64,000 nt of DNA, from assembly GCA_027026255.1 (NCBI GenBank), contig JALVOT010000008.1, positions 95,012 through 159,011 on the forward strand, in the 5' to 3' direction. Below, piece by piece: positions 27,936 through 35,093 of the stretch. Source of the DNA: Caldifarciminota bacterium (lineage in GTDB: Bacteria; Hydrothermota; Tepidihabitantia; SM23-42). The position numbers and the translations under genes are program-made. Numbering within the stretch: the first letter of the stretch is position 1; each line of letters starts with the position of its first letter. Under the pieces are notes generated by a model. The model had not been told where the DNA came from and did no database searches. It saw only the letters and a list, made by a program, of their open reading frames with translations.

Positions 27936-29278
27936 TGCATTATCTTCCCCTCACGCCCCGGGATGAATCAACAATTCTTAAACGCTTGGGGGTTGGTTCA
28001 TTTGAAGAACTTCTTAATCAGATAATACCACCAGAAATTCAATACAAAGAAAAGATTGGTTTACCTGAACAGGGAAGTGAGATTGAGTTGAGAAGAATCC
28101 TTCATAATCTGGCCGGCCAGAATCTTAATACTGATAGCTGTATATCATTCCTGGGTGCCGGAGTCTATGACCACTACATACCCGCAGTAATTGACCAGAT
28201 AATCCTGCGTAGTGAATACTACACTGCTTACACACCATATCAGGCTGAAGTTTCCCAGGGCACACTTCAGACAATCTTTGAATATCAAACTGCAATCTGT
28301 GAACTCACCAAAATGGAGATATCCAATGCCTCAATGTATGATGCCGGTTCTGCCCTTGCCGAAGCCTGCCATATGGCGCATAATATAAAAAGGCGAAAAA
28401 AGGTGCTCCTCAGTACCCTGATTCATCCCTGGTATCAGCAAATTGTCCGGACATACTTAAAAGAATATGGGGTTGAGATTGTAGTATGTCCAGCTGATAA
28501 TGGTATTACAGACCTTAACTTTCTTAATAAGCTAATCAATGATGATGTTGATTGTGTCTGTATCCAGCATCCAAATTTTTATGGAAATCTGGAACCGGTT
28601 GATGAATTAGAAAAGATTGTCCATCGAACCGGCGCCCTGCTTATTTCCGCAGTTGACCCTGTATCCTTGGGTATAATTGCTCCACCGGGTGAATACAACG
28701 CAGATATTGTGGTGGGTGAAGGACAGGGGATGGGTATTGCCCAGGGCTTTGGCGGACCACTCTTGGGATTCTTCGCCTCAAAAAAGGAATTCATCCGGCA
28801 TCTACCGGGCAGGATTGTTGGTGAAACCGTTGATGTCGAAGGCAAAAGGGGTTTTGTCCTTACCCTGCAGACCCGGGAGCAGCATATTCGGCGGGAAAAG
28901 GCGGTCTCAAATATCTGCACCAATGAGGCACTTTGTGCCTTAAGTTCGTTAATCTATCTCTGCACGCTTGGTAAACAGGGGATTTCAGATGTTGCCCGGC
29001 AGTCCCTTGCCAAAAGCCATTATTTATATAATCGTATCAAGGAATTGAAAGGCATCAAACCGGCGTATTCAAGGGAATTTTTTAAAGAGTTCGTAGTTGA
29101 AACGGAAAAACCTGCTGATGAGCTGGTGCGTGCATTGATTGATAAGAAGATATTTGCCGGGGTTCCCCTTACACGATTTGACCAGAGCAAAAAAAATTAT
29201 ATGCTTATTGCGGTCACGGAAAAGAGAACAAAAGAGGAACTGGACCGCTATATTGAAGTTTTATCACAGATTATTTAG
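27935..29278 (+). CDS. gcvPA: Glycine decarboxylase subunit 1 (P-alpha)
   Basis: The N-terminal half of the two-chain PLP glycine decarboxylase. 447 residues, usual for GcvPA. Family blocks: FLGAGVYDHYIPAVIDQI near 68, AYTPYQAEVSQGTLQTIFEYQT near 95, GEGQGMGIAQGFGGP near 255 and TLQTREQHIRREKA near 310. The PLP lysine belongs to the partner GcvPB, which is not in this window, so the complex needs a gene elsewhere. Confidence 0.95.
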   Translation: MHYLPLTPRDESTILKRLGVGSFEELLNQIIPPEIQYKEKIGLPEQGSEIELRRILHNLAGQNLNTDSCISFLGAGVYDHYIPAVIDQIILRSEYYTAYTPYQAEVSQGTLQTIFEYQTAICELTKMEISNASMYDAGSALAEACHMAHNIKRRKKVLLSTLIHPWYQQIVRTYLKEYGVEIVVCPADNGITDLNFLNKLINDDVDCVCIQHPNFYGNLEPVDELEKIVHRTGALLISAVDPVSLGIIAPPGEYNADIVVGEGQGMGIAQGFGGPLLGFFASKKEFIRHLPGRIVGETVDVEGKRGFVLTLQTREQHIRREKAVSNICTNEALCALSSLIYLCTLGKQGISDVARQSLAKSHYLYNRIKELKGIKPAYSREFFKEFVVETEKPADELVRALIDKKIFAGVPLTRFDQSKKNYMLIAVTEKRTKEELDRYIEVLSQII

Positions 29279-29293
29279 AACAAAAATTTTATA

Positions 29294-30067
29294 GTGAAGA
29301 GGATATTATTTATCGGTGATGTGATTGGCAATCCCGGCCGCAAAAAGCTCTGTCGGGAATTACCCGAAATAATAAAAAAAGAGAAAATCTTCTTCACCAT
29401 TGCCCAGGGTGAAAATCTTGCTGGTGGTATCGGTATAACCGAAAAGACCGCGCGCCAGCTCTTCAACTGTGGAGTTGACTGTATCACCACGGGAAATCAT
29501 GTCTGGAAATATAAAAAGGTCTATCCCTATTTAAATAAAGAAACCAGAATATTAAGACCGGCAAACTATCCTGAGGGTGTGCCCGGCAATGGATACAATA
29601 TATATGAAAAAGAGAAGGTTAAGATTGGAGTTCTGAACCTTGAAGGCAGGGTATTTATGAAGCCCTTAGAAGACCCCTTTAAAAAAGGTAAGGAGATTAT
29701 TCAGGCGATAAAAAAGGAGACCGAAAATATAATTATAGATTTTCACGCTGAGGCGACGGCTGAAAAGCGCGGTCTGGCACTATACCTGGCAGAATATGCT
29801 ACAGCAATCCTGGGAACCCACACCCATATCCAGACCGCAGACGAAGAGATTGTCGCTGCTCGATGTGCCTGTATCACTGATGTTGGAATGGTCGGTTCAA
29901 AAAACTCTGTAATTGGAGATAAAAAAGAAGAGGTGATAAAACATTTTATCTATGCAATCCCGTTCCGATTCAAGGTGGCCAAAGAAGATATTGTCGCCAA
30001 TTCGGTAATAGTGGAATTTGATGAAAAGACCGGCCGGGCAGCCTCGATAATCCGCTATAACTTTTAA
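29294..30067 (+). CDS. ymdB: YmdB-family metallophosphoesterase
   Basis: 257 residues of the TIGR00282/YmdB family, phosphodiesterases active on 2',3'-cyclic nucleotides in characterised members. Metal-binding motifs FIGDVIGNPGRK (N-terminus), AQGENLAGGIGIT, TTGNHVWKY, the DFHAEATAEK block and LGTHTHIQTADE are all in place. GTG start. Sixteen bases after gcvPA, so probably in the gcv message. Confidence 0.92.
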   Translation: MKRILFIGDVIGNPGRKKLCRELPEIIKKEKIFFTIAQGENLAGGIGITEKTARQLFNCGVDCITTGNHVWKYKKVYPYLNKETRILRPANYPEGVPGNGYNIYEKEKVKIGVLNLEGRVFMKPLEDPFKKGKEIIQAIKKETENIIIDFHAEATAEKRGLALYLAEYATAILGTHTHIQTADEEIVAARCACITDVGMVGSKNSVIGDKKEEVIKHFIYAIPFRFKVAKEDIVANSVIVEFDEKTGRAASIIRYNF

Positions 30068-30104
30068 ACTTTACATTTCAGGTGCGGCGTAAGATGTAAA
30101 GTTT
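30066..30104. terminator. Inverted repeat between convergent genes
   Basis: AAACTTTACAT (30066-30076) pairs perfectly with ATGTAAAGTTT (30094-30104), with a 17-base loop. It starts at the ymdB stop and lies before the stop of the minus-strand activator. A T-rich stretch follows on the plus strand, but no clean T-run, so termination is likely, not certain. Confidence 0.45.
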
Positions 30105-30116
30105 GCGGATTTATCT

Positions 30117-31454
30117 TTATCGCTTGATTCCAAATCTTTTCATCTTGCGGAAAAGTGTAGAACGATCAATCCCCAGAATCTTTGCTGCCTTACCAATATG
30201 CCACTCGCTCTTCTCTAAGGCGGAAATGATATGCCGACGTTCAAAATCCTGTTTTGCCTCTTTGAACTGACTCATATCAGATGCCCGTTCCTTTTTAATC
30301 AACTTCTTAATATGGGTAATATCAATTCGATTTTCATCAATAAGTATGACAATTTTATTCATTAAATGCTTTAATTCCCGGACATTACCGGGCCAGGAAT
30401 AATTTTCTAAAAATTTATATGCCTTTTTTGTAATATGTTTTAAGGGACAGTTGTTATCCATGCAGGCAACCCTTAAAAAATATTCAGCCAGAATCCGGAT
30501 ATCTTCTTTTCGCTGTCTCAAGGGGGGCAGTTCAATCTTCAAAACATTGATGCGGTGGAAAAGGTCTTCGCGAAATTTCTTTTCTTTAATGAGATGATTT
30601 AAATCCTGATTTGTTGCGGTAATAACCCGGACATCAATCTTTAACGACCTGGTTCCACCCAGTCTGCCGATTTCCTTATCCTCAATCGCCCTTAAAACCT
30701 TTGCCTGGGCAGATAGGGGCATATCACCGATCTCATCAAGAAATATCGTGCCGCGATGGGCGAGTTCAAATTGCCCCAATTTTCTTCGAAACGCCCCGGT
30801 GAATGCGCCCTTTTCATAACCGAATAGTTCACTTTCAATCAACTCTCCGGGCAATGCAGCACAATTGACCTTTATGAATGGGGCACCGGCGCGCTCACTC
30901 ATAATATGCAGATTCCTTGCAACCAGTTCCTTACCGGTCCCGGTCTCACCGAGAATCAAGACCTCACTGTTTGTCGGGCCAATCTTTTTAATCAAATCCA
31001 GAACCTTCTTAATCCCTTCTGACCTGCCGATTATCTCATAGCCCTTTAACAACTCTTTTTTATAAAGATTCCTTTCTTTTCTTAGTATATACTTTTCTAA
31101 AACATTTTTAATGGTTATCAGGACGCGGGTTGTTTCTAATGGTTTTTCAAGGAAATCTTCCGCACCACTTTTTAATGATTCAACCGCCAGCTGCACCGTG
31201 CCGAATGCAGAAATCATAATTACTGAGACATCAGAAAAATTCTTCTTAATCTTCTTGAGTAAGGTAATACCATCGATATCCGGTAATTTGATATCGAGTA
31301 ATATCAGGTCTATATTGTCTTTTTTAATTTTTTCAAATCCATCAGCACCATTCAAGGCGGTATCGGTCTCATATCCTTCAGCATCAAGGATTTCCTTTAA
31401 AAGCTCACAAATCTTCGCTTCATCATCAATAATAAGAATCTTAAATTTATTCAT
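30117..31454 (-). CDS. NtrC-family sigma-54 response regulator
   Basis: 445 residues. The receiver domain is residues 1-120 (IIDDEAKI acidic pocket, phosphoacceptor Asp in ILLDIKLPDIDG). The sigma-54 AAA+ domain is about 140-375 (Walker A GETGTGKE, sigma-54 contact loop GAFTGA in YEKGAFTGAFRRKLGQ, Walker B FLDEIGDMP). The C-terminal Fis-type helix-turn-helix is EWHIGKAAKILGIDRSTLFRKMKRF. Every residue group needed for a working enhancer-binding protein is present. Its partner kinase gene lies 46 bases upstream. Confidence 0.96.
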   Translation of the reverse strand: MNKFKILIIDDEAKICELLKEILDAEGYETDTALNGADGFEKIKKDNIDLILLDIKLPDIDGITLLKKIKKNFSDVSVIMISAFGTVQLAVESLKSGAEDFLEKPLETTRVLITIKNVLEKYILRKERNLYKKELLKGYEIIGRSEGIKKVLDLIKKIGPTNSEVLILGETGTGKELVARNLHIMSERAGAPFIKVNCAALPGELIESELFGYEKGAFTGAFRRKLGQFELAHRGTIFLDEIGDMPLSAQAKVLRAIEDKEIGRLGGTRSLKIDVRVITATNQDLNHLIKEKKFREDLFHRINVLKIELPPLRQRKEDIRILAEYFLRVACMDNNCPLKHITKKAYKFLENYSWPGNVRELKHLMNKIVILIDENRIDITHIKKLIKKERASDMSQFKEAKQDFERRHIISALEKSEWHIGKAAKILGIDRSTLFRKMKRFGIKR

Positions 31455-31477
31455 AATTTAATAGCCTTTATTCAGGT

Positions 31478-31495
31478 TAACCATCATAATGGTTA
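31478..31495. repeat. Small palindrome between kinase and activator genes
   Basis: TAACCAT-CATA-ATGGTTA, a perfect 7-bp stem with a 4-base loop, in the 46-base gap between the sensor kinase stop and the activator start. Could be an operator or an mRNA hairpin setting the ratio of the two proteins. Confidence 0.4.
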
Positions 31496-31500
31496 TCATC

Positions 31501-33588
31501 TCAGATGGGCAAAAGAACCGTTACCACAGTTCCAATACCCTTTTCACTTTCAACCTTAATCTGACCCTGATGCTGTTCAATAATCGCACGGGCAATAACC
31601 AGACCAAGACCGGTGCCTCCAGGCTTGTTTGATTCAAAGGGCTTAAAAAGATTCTGCAATTCTCTATCTGACATACCCCTGCCGGTATCCTCAAACTTTA
31701 TCTCCACATACCTCTTTATACTCTTATCAATAATCTTCTCAACAACCGTAAGTCTCACGGTTAATACCCCTTTACTGCCCATCGCCTCAAGCGCATTCTC
31801 AATGATATTGGAAAATGCCGTGCTGACCTGGGCCGCATCACACCGCACAAGCGGCAGGTCCTTTGCAAAACACCTCTTAAAACTCACACCCCCGGGTAGA
31901 TTCTTTTCGTATCTTTGCAGGAGTTCATCAATAATATCCTGAAGAGGACATTTCGCAAACTGGGGTTTACCTATTGATAAAATCCTCATAAACTTATCCG
32001 TGGTATCCCTCAACCTTTCCACCTCTTCCAGGACCGATTTGGCGTAGCGGTCCAGCTGGCCCGCCTTTTTGCCGAATTTTTCTTTATAAACCTGCTGCAT
32101 TCTCTGTAAAGTAAGATTTATTGTCGATAAAGGATTCTTAATCTCATGCGCCAAACGCTGGGCAAATCCCGACCATTCCAGTATTTGATTCGTATAATCT
32201 TCTTTCTTGTTCAATTTTTTAACTGTTTTTTTATAATAGAAGAGCATAGCGACAATAATCAACAGAAGAATTATTGTGGAAATGATGAAGAATGGGGGTT
32301 GATTTTCGGTAATCTTCTTTATAACAGAAATATCAGAGAACGAAAGCAGGGAATATAAAAATGGTGCCTGGTTTCCTTCAACCAGAAGAAGTTTTGTCTT
32401 TCTTCCATTATTGATACAATTGAGTTCAATCTTACCACCTTTTTTTGAAATACACTCTCCGATATTTTCCAGATTTTCATCAAGAAAGAGTATCCGTTCT
32501 TCAGGTATTCGTGCAACGATTTCATCGGTTCCATCGTTGTTCAAATCGCGTGCCGCAAGCACCTTAATCCTTGTTCCAAAATCTTTCTGGAAAAGGCAGG
32601 TTAAGTCAGAACTATAGATTCGTATGATGCCATCGGTATTACCCGTAATAATTTCATATTTTTCATCACGATTAATATCGCATATAACCATACCCATATA
32701 TTTATCACCGCTTTGAATATATTTCTCTGTCGTCCCGTCCTGAGCATTAAGGATTAATATCCGATTGGGTATATCTTTGTCTGCTGTTCCTTCACATTCT
32801 GTTATGATAATTTCAATTTTATCATCACCATCAATATCCCCGACCCAGCATAATGCATCACTGAATACGCCGCCGACTTCCCGATACCAAAGGAGCACCC
32901 CATTTTTATTAAAGACATAAACATATGATTTACAGTCATCAAAGCCGTTCGCCTCTGAACCATTGGCGACCGCAGTTGTTGTAGTTATAATTTCTTTTTC
33001 TCCATCGCCGTCAACATCAACTAAGTTCAGCCTATGCGGAGACCCGCCGATCCAGTAATGCCATAATTCGCAGGTGTCTTTCATATCATATACGAATATA
33101 CCACGCGGCTGTAAATCAAACCCGGAATTGACTGTTAATATTAAATCGTTATTACCGTCATTATTTATATCCATCATCTGTAAATCACTGAACCATCCAT
33201 CCCAGCCATCTGCTTTCTGTATATCATCAGCCTTTAATGTTTTAAACTTTTTGATAAATTTGGTGCCGGAATAGACATAAAGCCAGAGTCCGTCATCTTT
33301 TTTGCACTGGAATACGAATTCCCCGGGTGGTTGGTTATCTATATCTATACACTTCAAGAATATACTGTTTTCGCCGGGCATATTTATCTGAAAATAAGTA
33401 ATCTGTTTCTGATTGGTTATATAATACCTAAAATCTTTGCGGATTAAAAATTCATCACAATTGTCTTTATCGTATTTAATCGGGCACACCATATCTGCCT
33501 GAAATGCAATTTCACAATTAATGGTTAATTTGTCCCTTGAAGTATTAAAAATCAATAAAAATAAAGCAAGTATCATAATACTATTCAT
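31501..33588 (-). CDS. Sensor histidine kinase with periplasmic FG-GAP/VCBS-type propeller
   Basis: Up to 695 residues. A signal peptide precedes ~400 residues of repeats of the type DINNDGNNDLIL, DVDGDGEKEII, DIDGDDKIEIII and DLNNDGTDEIV, i.e. calcium-binding FG-GAP/VCBS propeller blades. One membrane helix lies near 435-455. The cytoplasmic kinase has H-box LAHEIKNPLST (His about 482), an N-box NALEAMG, and G-boxes DTGRGMS and GGTGLGLVIA. The promoter's -10 box (33589-33594) abuts ATG 33588, so ATG 33576 (MILALFLLIF) may be the true start. Likely phosphorylates the NtrC-type regulator downstream. Confidence 0.93.
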   Translation of the reverse strand: MNSIMILALFLLIFNTSRDKLTINCEIAFQADMVCPIKYDKDNCDEFLIRKDFRYYITNQKQITYFQINMPGENSIFLKCIDIDNQPPGEFVFQCKKDDGLWLYVYSGTKFIKKFKTLKADDIQKADGWDGWFSDLQMMDINNDGNNDLILTVNSGFDLQPRGIFVYDMKDTCELWHYWIGGSPHRLNLVDVDGDGEKEIITTTTAVANGSEANGFDDCKSYVYVFNKNGVLLWYREVGGVFSDALCWVGDIDGDDKIEIIITECEGTADKDIPNRILILNAQDGTTEKYIQSGDKYMGMVICDINRDEKYEIITGNTDGIIRIYSSDLTCLFQKDFGTRIKVLAARDLNNDGTDEIVARIPEERILFLDENLENIGECISKKGGKIELNCINNGRKTKLLLVEGNQAPFLYSLLSFSDISVIKKITENQPPFFIISTIILLLIIVAMLFYYKKTVKKLNKKEDYTNQILEWSGFAQRLAHEIKNPLSTINLTLQRMQQVYKEKFGKKAGQLDRYAKSVLEEVERLRDTTDKFMRILSIGKPQFAKCPLQDIIDELLQRYEKNLPGGVSFKRCFAKDLPLVRCDAAQVSTAFSNIIENALEAMGSKGVLTVRLTVVEKIIDKSIKRYVEIKFEDTGRGMSDRELQNLFKPFESNKPGGTGLGLVIARAIIEQHQGQIKVESEKGIGTVVTVLLPI

Positions 33589-33616
33589 AGTATAACCTAT
33601 TTTCTGATACTGTCAA
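33589..33616 (-). promoter_or_regulatory. Promoter of the sensor kinase/activator pair
   Basis: Minus strand TTGACA (33611-33616), a 16-base spacer, TATACT (33589-33594) directly beside ATG 33588. The expected start of transcription falls within the first codons, which favours the second ATG at 33576. Confidence 0.6.
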
Positions 33617-33693
33617 CGTAATAATATGTAAAGCCAATTATTATTTCAGATTTGCCTATTTCTAAAAATCTTTTTATTACCTTTTTCCTTTGT

Positions 33694-33906
33694 TTATAGG
33701 TTCAGTTTATTATCCGACTGTCTTTCTTTTTTTATCTTGTATCTGCGCATTTTGCGGAACAGGGTGGAGCGGTTGATTTTGAGAATTTCTGCCGCCTTGC
33801 TGATATTCCAGTTGACAAGATTAAGCACCGCAATAATATAGTTCGCCTCAGCCTGCCGGGCAACCTCACGAATCCCCATGTCAGTATCAAAACGCATCGA
33901 AATCAT
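33694..33906 (-). CDS. Stand-alone Fis-type DNA-binding domain protein, copy 1
   Basis: From ATG 33906, 70 residues: a short helical lead (MRFDTDMGIREVARQAEANY) and a Fis-type helix-turn-helix (NWNISKAAEILKINRSTLFR, then KMRRYKIKK). It matches the DNA-binding end of NtrC-type activators, but no receiver or AAA+ domain is encoded upstream. The frame extends to a TTG at 33924, yet that codon is the -12 element of a sigma-54 promoter, so ATG 33906, about three bases after the predicted start of transcription, is preferred. A near-identical copy is at 58032-58223. It may be a small regulator that shares or competes for activator sites; a degraded activator is the alternative. Confidence 0.65.
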   Translation of the reverse strand: MISMRFDTDMGIREVARQAEANYIIAVLNLVNWNISKAAEILKINRSTLFRKMRRYKIKKERQSDNKLNL

Positions 33907-33919
33907 CAACAATCTGTAA

Positions 33920-33935
33920 TGCAAAATTCGTGCCA
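33920..33935 (-). promoter_or_regulatory. Sigma-54 (-24/-12) promoter, copy 1
   Basis: Minus strand TGGCAC-GAATT-TTGCA, a full match to the TGGCAC-N5-TTGCA consensus, with GG and GC correctly spaced. Transcription would begin about 33909, three bases before ATG 33906. Confidence 0.85.
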
Positions 33936-34038
33936 GGGCACCGGTTTTTTAGATTCTAAAAAATCTTATGCAATTTCAGGAGTTTTTTTGTTTAAAAGGA
34001 TTTTAGTCCGGTGATTTTATTTTTTTAGAGATAAAAAA

Positions 34039-34166
34039 TGTTGCAATCCGGCAACAGCATATTTTGGTAATATCATAAAAATTTCTGGAAGTTGTTTATA
34101 ATTCAGCGTTTGTGGTTTATAACAAATGTTGCATTTTAACAACATCGTTGTTGTATAATTACAACA
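34039..34166 (-). promoter_or_regulatory. Three enhancer-like palindromes, copy 1
   Basis: Three 18-bp sites of the form TGTTGY-N6-RCAACA: 34039-34056 (GC/GC form, perfect), 34127-34144 and 34149-34166 (GT/AC form, perfect). Centres lie about 138, 226 and 248 bases upstream of the predicted sigma-54 start. Centre spacings are 88 and 22 bases, close to whole helical turns. This is the layout of upstream activator sites for an NtrC-type protein. Confidence 0.7.
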
Positions 34167-34187
34167 TAGGAGTTTATTTGGCTGGTT

Positions 34188-34299
34188 CTGCAGGGCGGGA
34201 CGCCCTGCAGGCTGGCGGCGGGGACGCCGCCCGCGCTGTAAAATGTAGGATGACCTGCGGGCTGGAATGAGTGAGCTGAGGGGCGTCCCGCCCCGGGGC
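34188..34299. repeat. REP-like hairpin cluster 1
   Basis: GC-rich hairpins with a conserved (G)GGA loop: CTGCAGGGCG-GGA-CGCCCTGCAG (34188-34210) and GGCGGCG-GGGA-CGCCGCC (34214-34231). They are followed by GTAG at 34245-34248 and a reverse-strand type GGGGCG-TCC-CGCCCC. Adjoins the RAYT-type transposase gene. Confidence 0.8.
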
Positions 34300-34788
34300 T
34301 TACTCTCCAAACCTACGATATTTCCCATATAAACCTTTCAAAAATTCAACACCATATTTCTCCAGTATTTCTGATAAATTCGAATGCTCATAAATATCAA
34401 AGGGATTTTTCACCAATCCCCTACGCCAGGGGTTCAGAAGAATATACGCCATCTTCTGGTAAAACATCTCCTCGGTACGAATCACTTCATCCCAGGTTCT
34501 ATCATCCCAAATCTTAGATTTACACGCAATTTTGGTAATTTTGTGGGCGGTATAGGAATTGAGGCTGTGGAGCAATTTTGAAATCTCGAATGAATCCGTC
34601 AGCGTAACAAGAAGATGATAATGATCCGGCATTACTACATAAGTATGAATTTCGATCTTTTCCCGCGCCTTAAGGAATTTAAGGGCATCGACAAATATTT
34701 TTGCACATCTTTGATCATTAAATATTGGAATTTTATCTACAGTAGATTTTGTTATAAAATATGTGGCGCCAGGAATATTTACACGCAT
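34300..34788 (-). CDS. RAYT-type (REP-associated tyrosine) transposase
   Basis: 162 residues of the Y1 transposase family. The HUH motif is VMPDHYHLLV near residue 54; the catalytic tyrosine probably sits in MAYILLNPWRRGLV. The N-terminus (PMRVNIPGATYFIT) matches the family opening, and in-frame family-like codons precede ATG 34788 (AWP), so the start may be slightly eroded. REP-like hairpins flank the gene on both sides (34188-34299 and 34800-35035), the arrangement expected if this protein mobilised them. It lacks the DnaA-like tail of the transposase at 3-932. Confidence 0.85.
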   Translation of the reverse strand: MRVNIPGATYFITKSTVDKIPIFNDQRCAKIFVDALKFLKAREKIEIHTYVVMPDHYHLLVTLTDSFEISKLLHSLNSYTAHKITKIACKSKIWDDRTWDEVIRTEEMFYQKMAYILLNPWRRGLVKNPFDIYEHSNLSEILEKYGVEFLKGLYGKYRRFGE

Positions 34789-34799
34789 GGGCCAGGCAT

Positions 34800-35035
34800 T
34801 AGACTTTCCCAGCTGAGGGGCGTTTCGTCCCGGGGCACCGCAGGTCGGGACGACCTGCTAGCTGATATAAAATAATGAAGACGACCTGCGGGCTGAAATA
34901 GGTGGCTGGCGGCGGGGACGCCACCAGCGCTGGAAAATGTAGGATGACCTGCCGGGCAGGGACGCCCGGCGAGCTTGTTCTGTAGGCCTGCTCGCCTTTT
35001 TGTAGCTGCGGGGCGTCCCGGACAATTGGTTTCAT
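34800..35035. repeat. REP-like hairpin cluster 2
   Basis: Contains GCAGGTCG-GGA-CGACCTGC (34840-34858), a GGCGGCGGGGACGCC unit, GTAG at 34939-34942, GCCGGGC-AGGGAC-GCCCGGC near 34951, two more GTAG words, and an inverted GGGGCGTCCCGG unit. No coding function; open frames here are by-products of GC-rich repeats. Confidence 0.8.
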
Positions 35036-35093
35036 ATCTATAAATTCAATTTTGAAATTATAACTTTTTTTAATCCAATTTTGTCTGATCATA

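Larger units (their letters stand above)
33727..34208 (-). repeat. Sigma-54 mini-module, copy 1 of a dispersed duplication
   Basis: Matches 58044-58525 at a constant offset of 24,317 bases with no gaps. By eye I count about 15 substitutions over the first 468 bases, plus a compensatory pair in the terminal hairpin. It includes most of the small Fis-domain gene, its sigma-54 promoter, three palindromes and a REP-like hairpin. Both copies have the same orientation. Confidence 0.9.

Noticed and set aside
33907..33924. TTG start extending the small Fis-domain protein by six residues (and the same at 58224-58241).
   Set aside because: The TTG is the -12 element of a consensus sigma-54 promoter and precedes the predicted transcription start, so it cannot be translated from that transcript.
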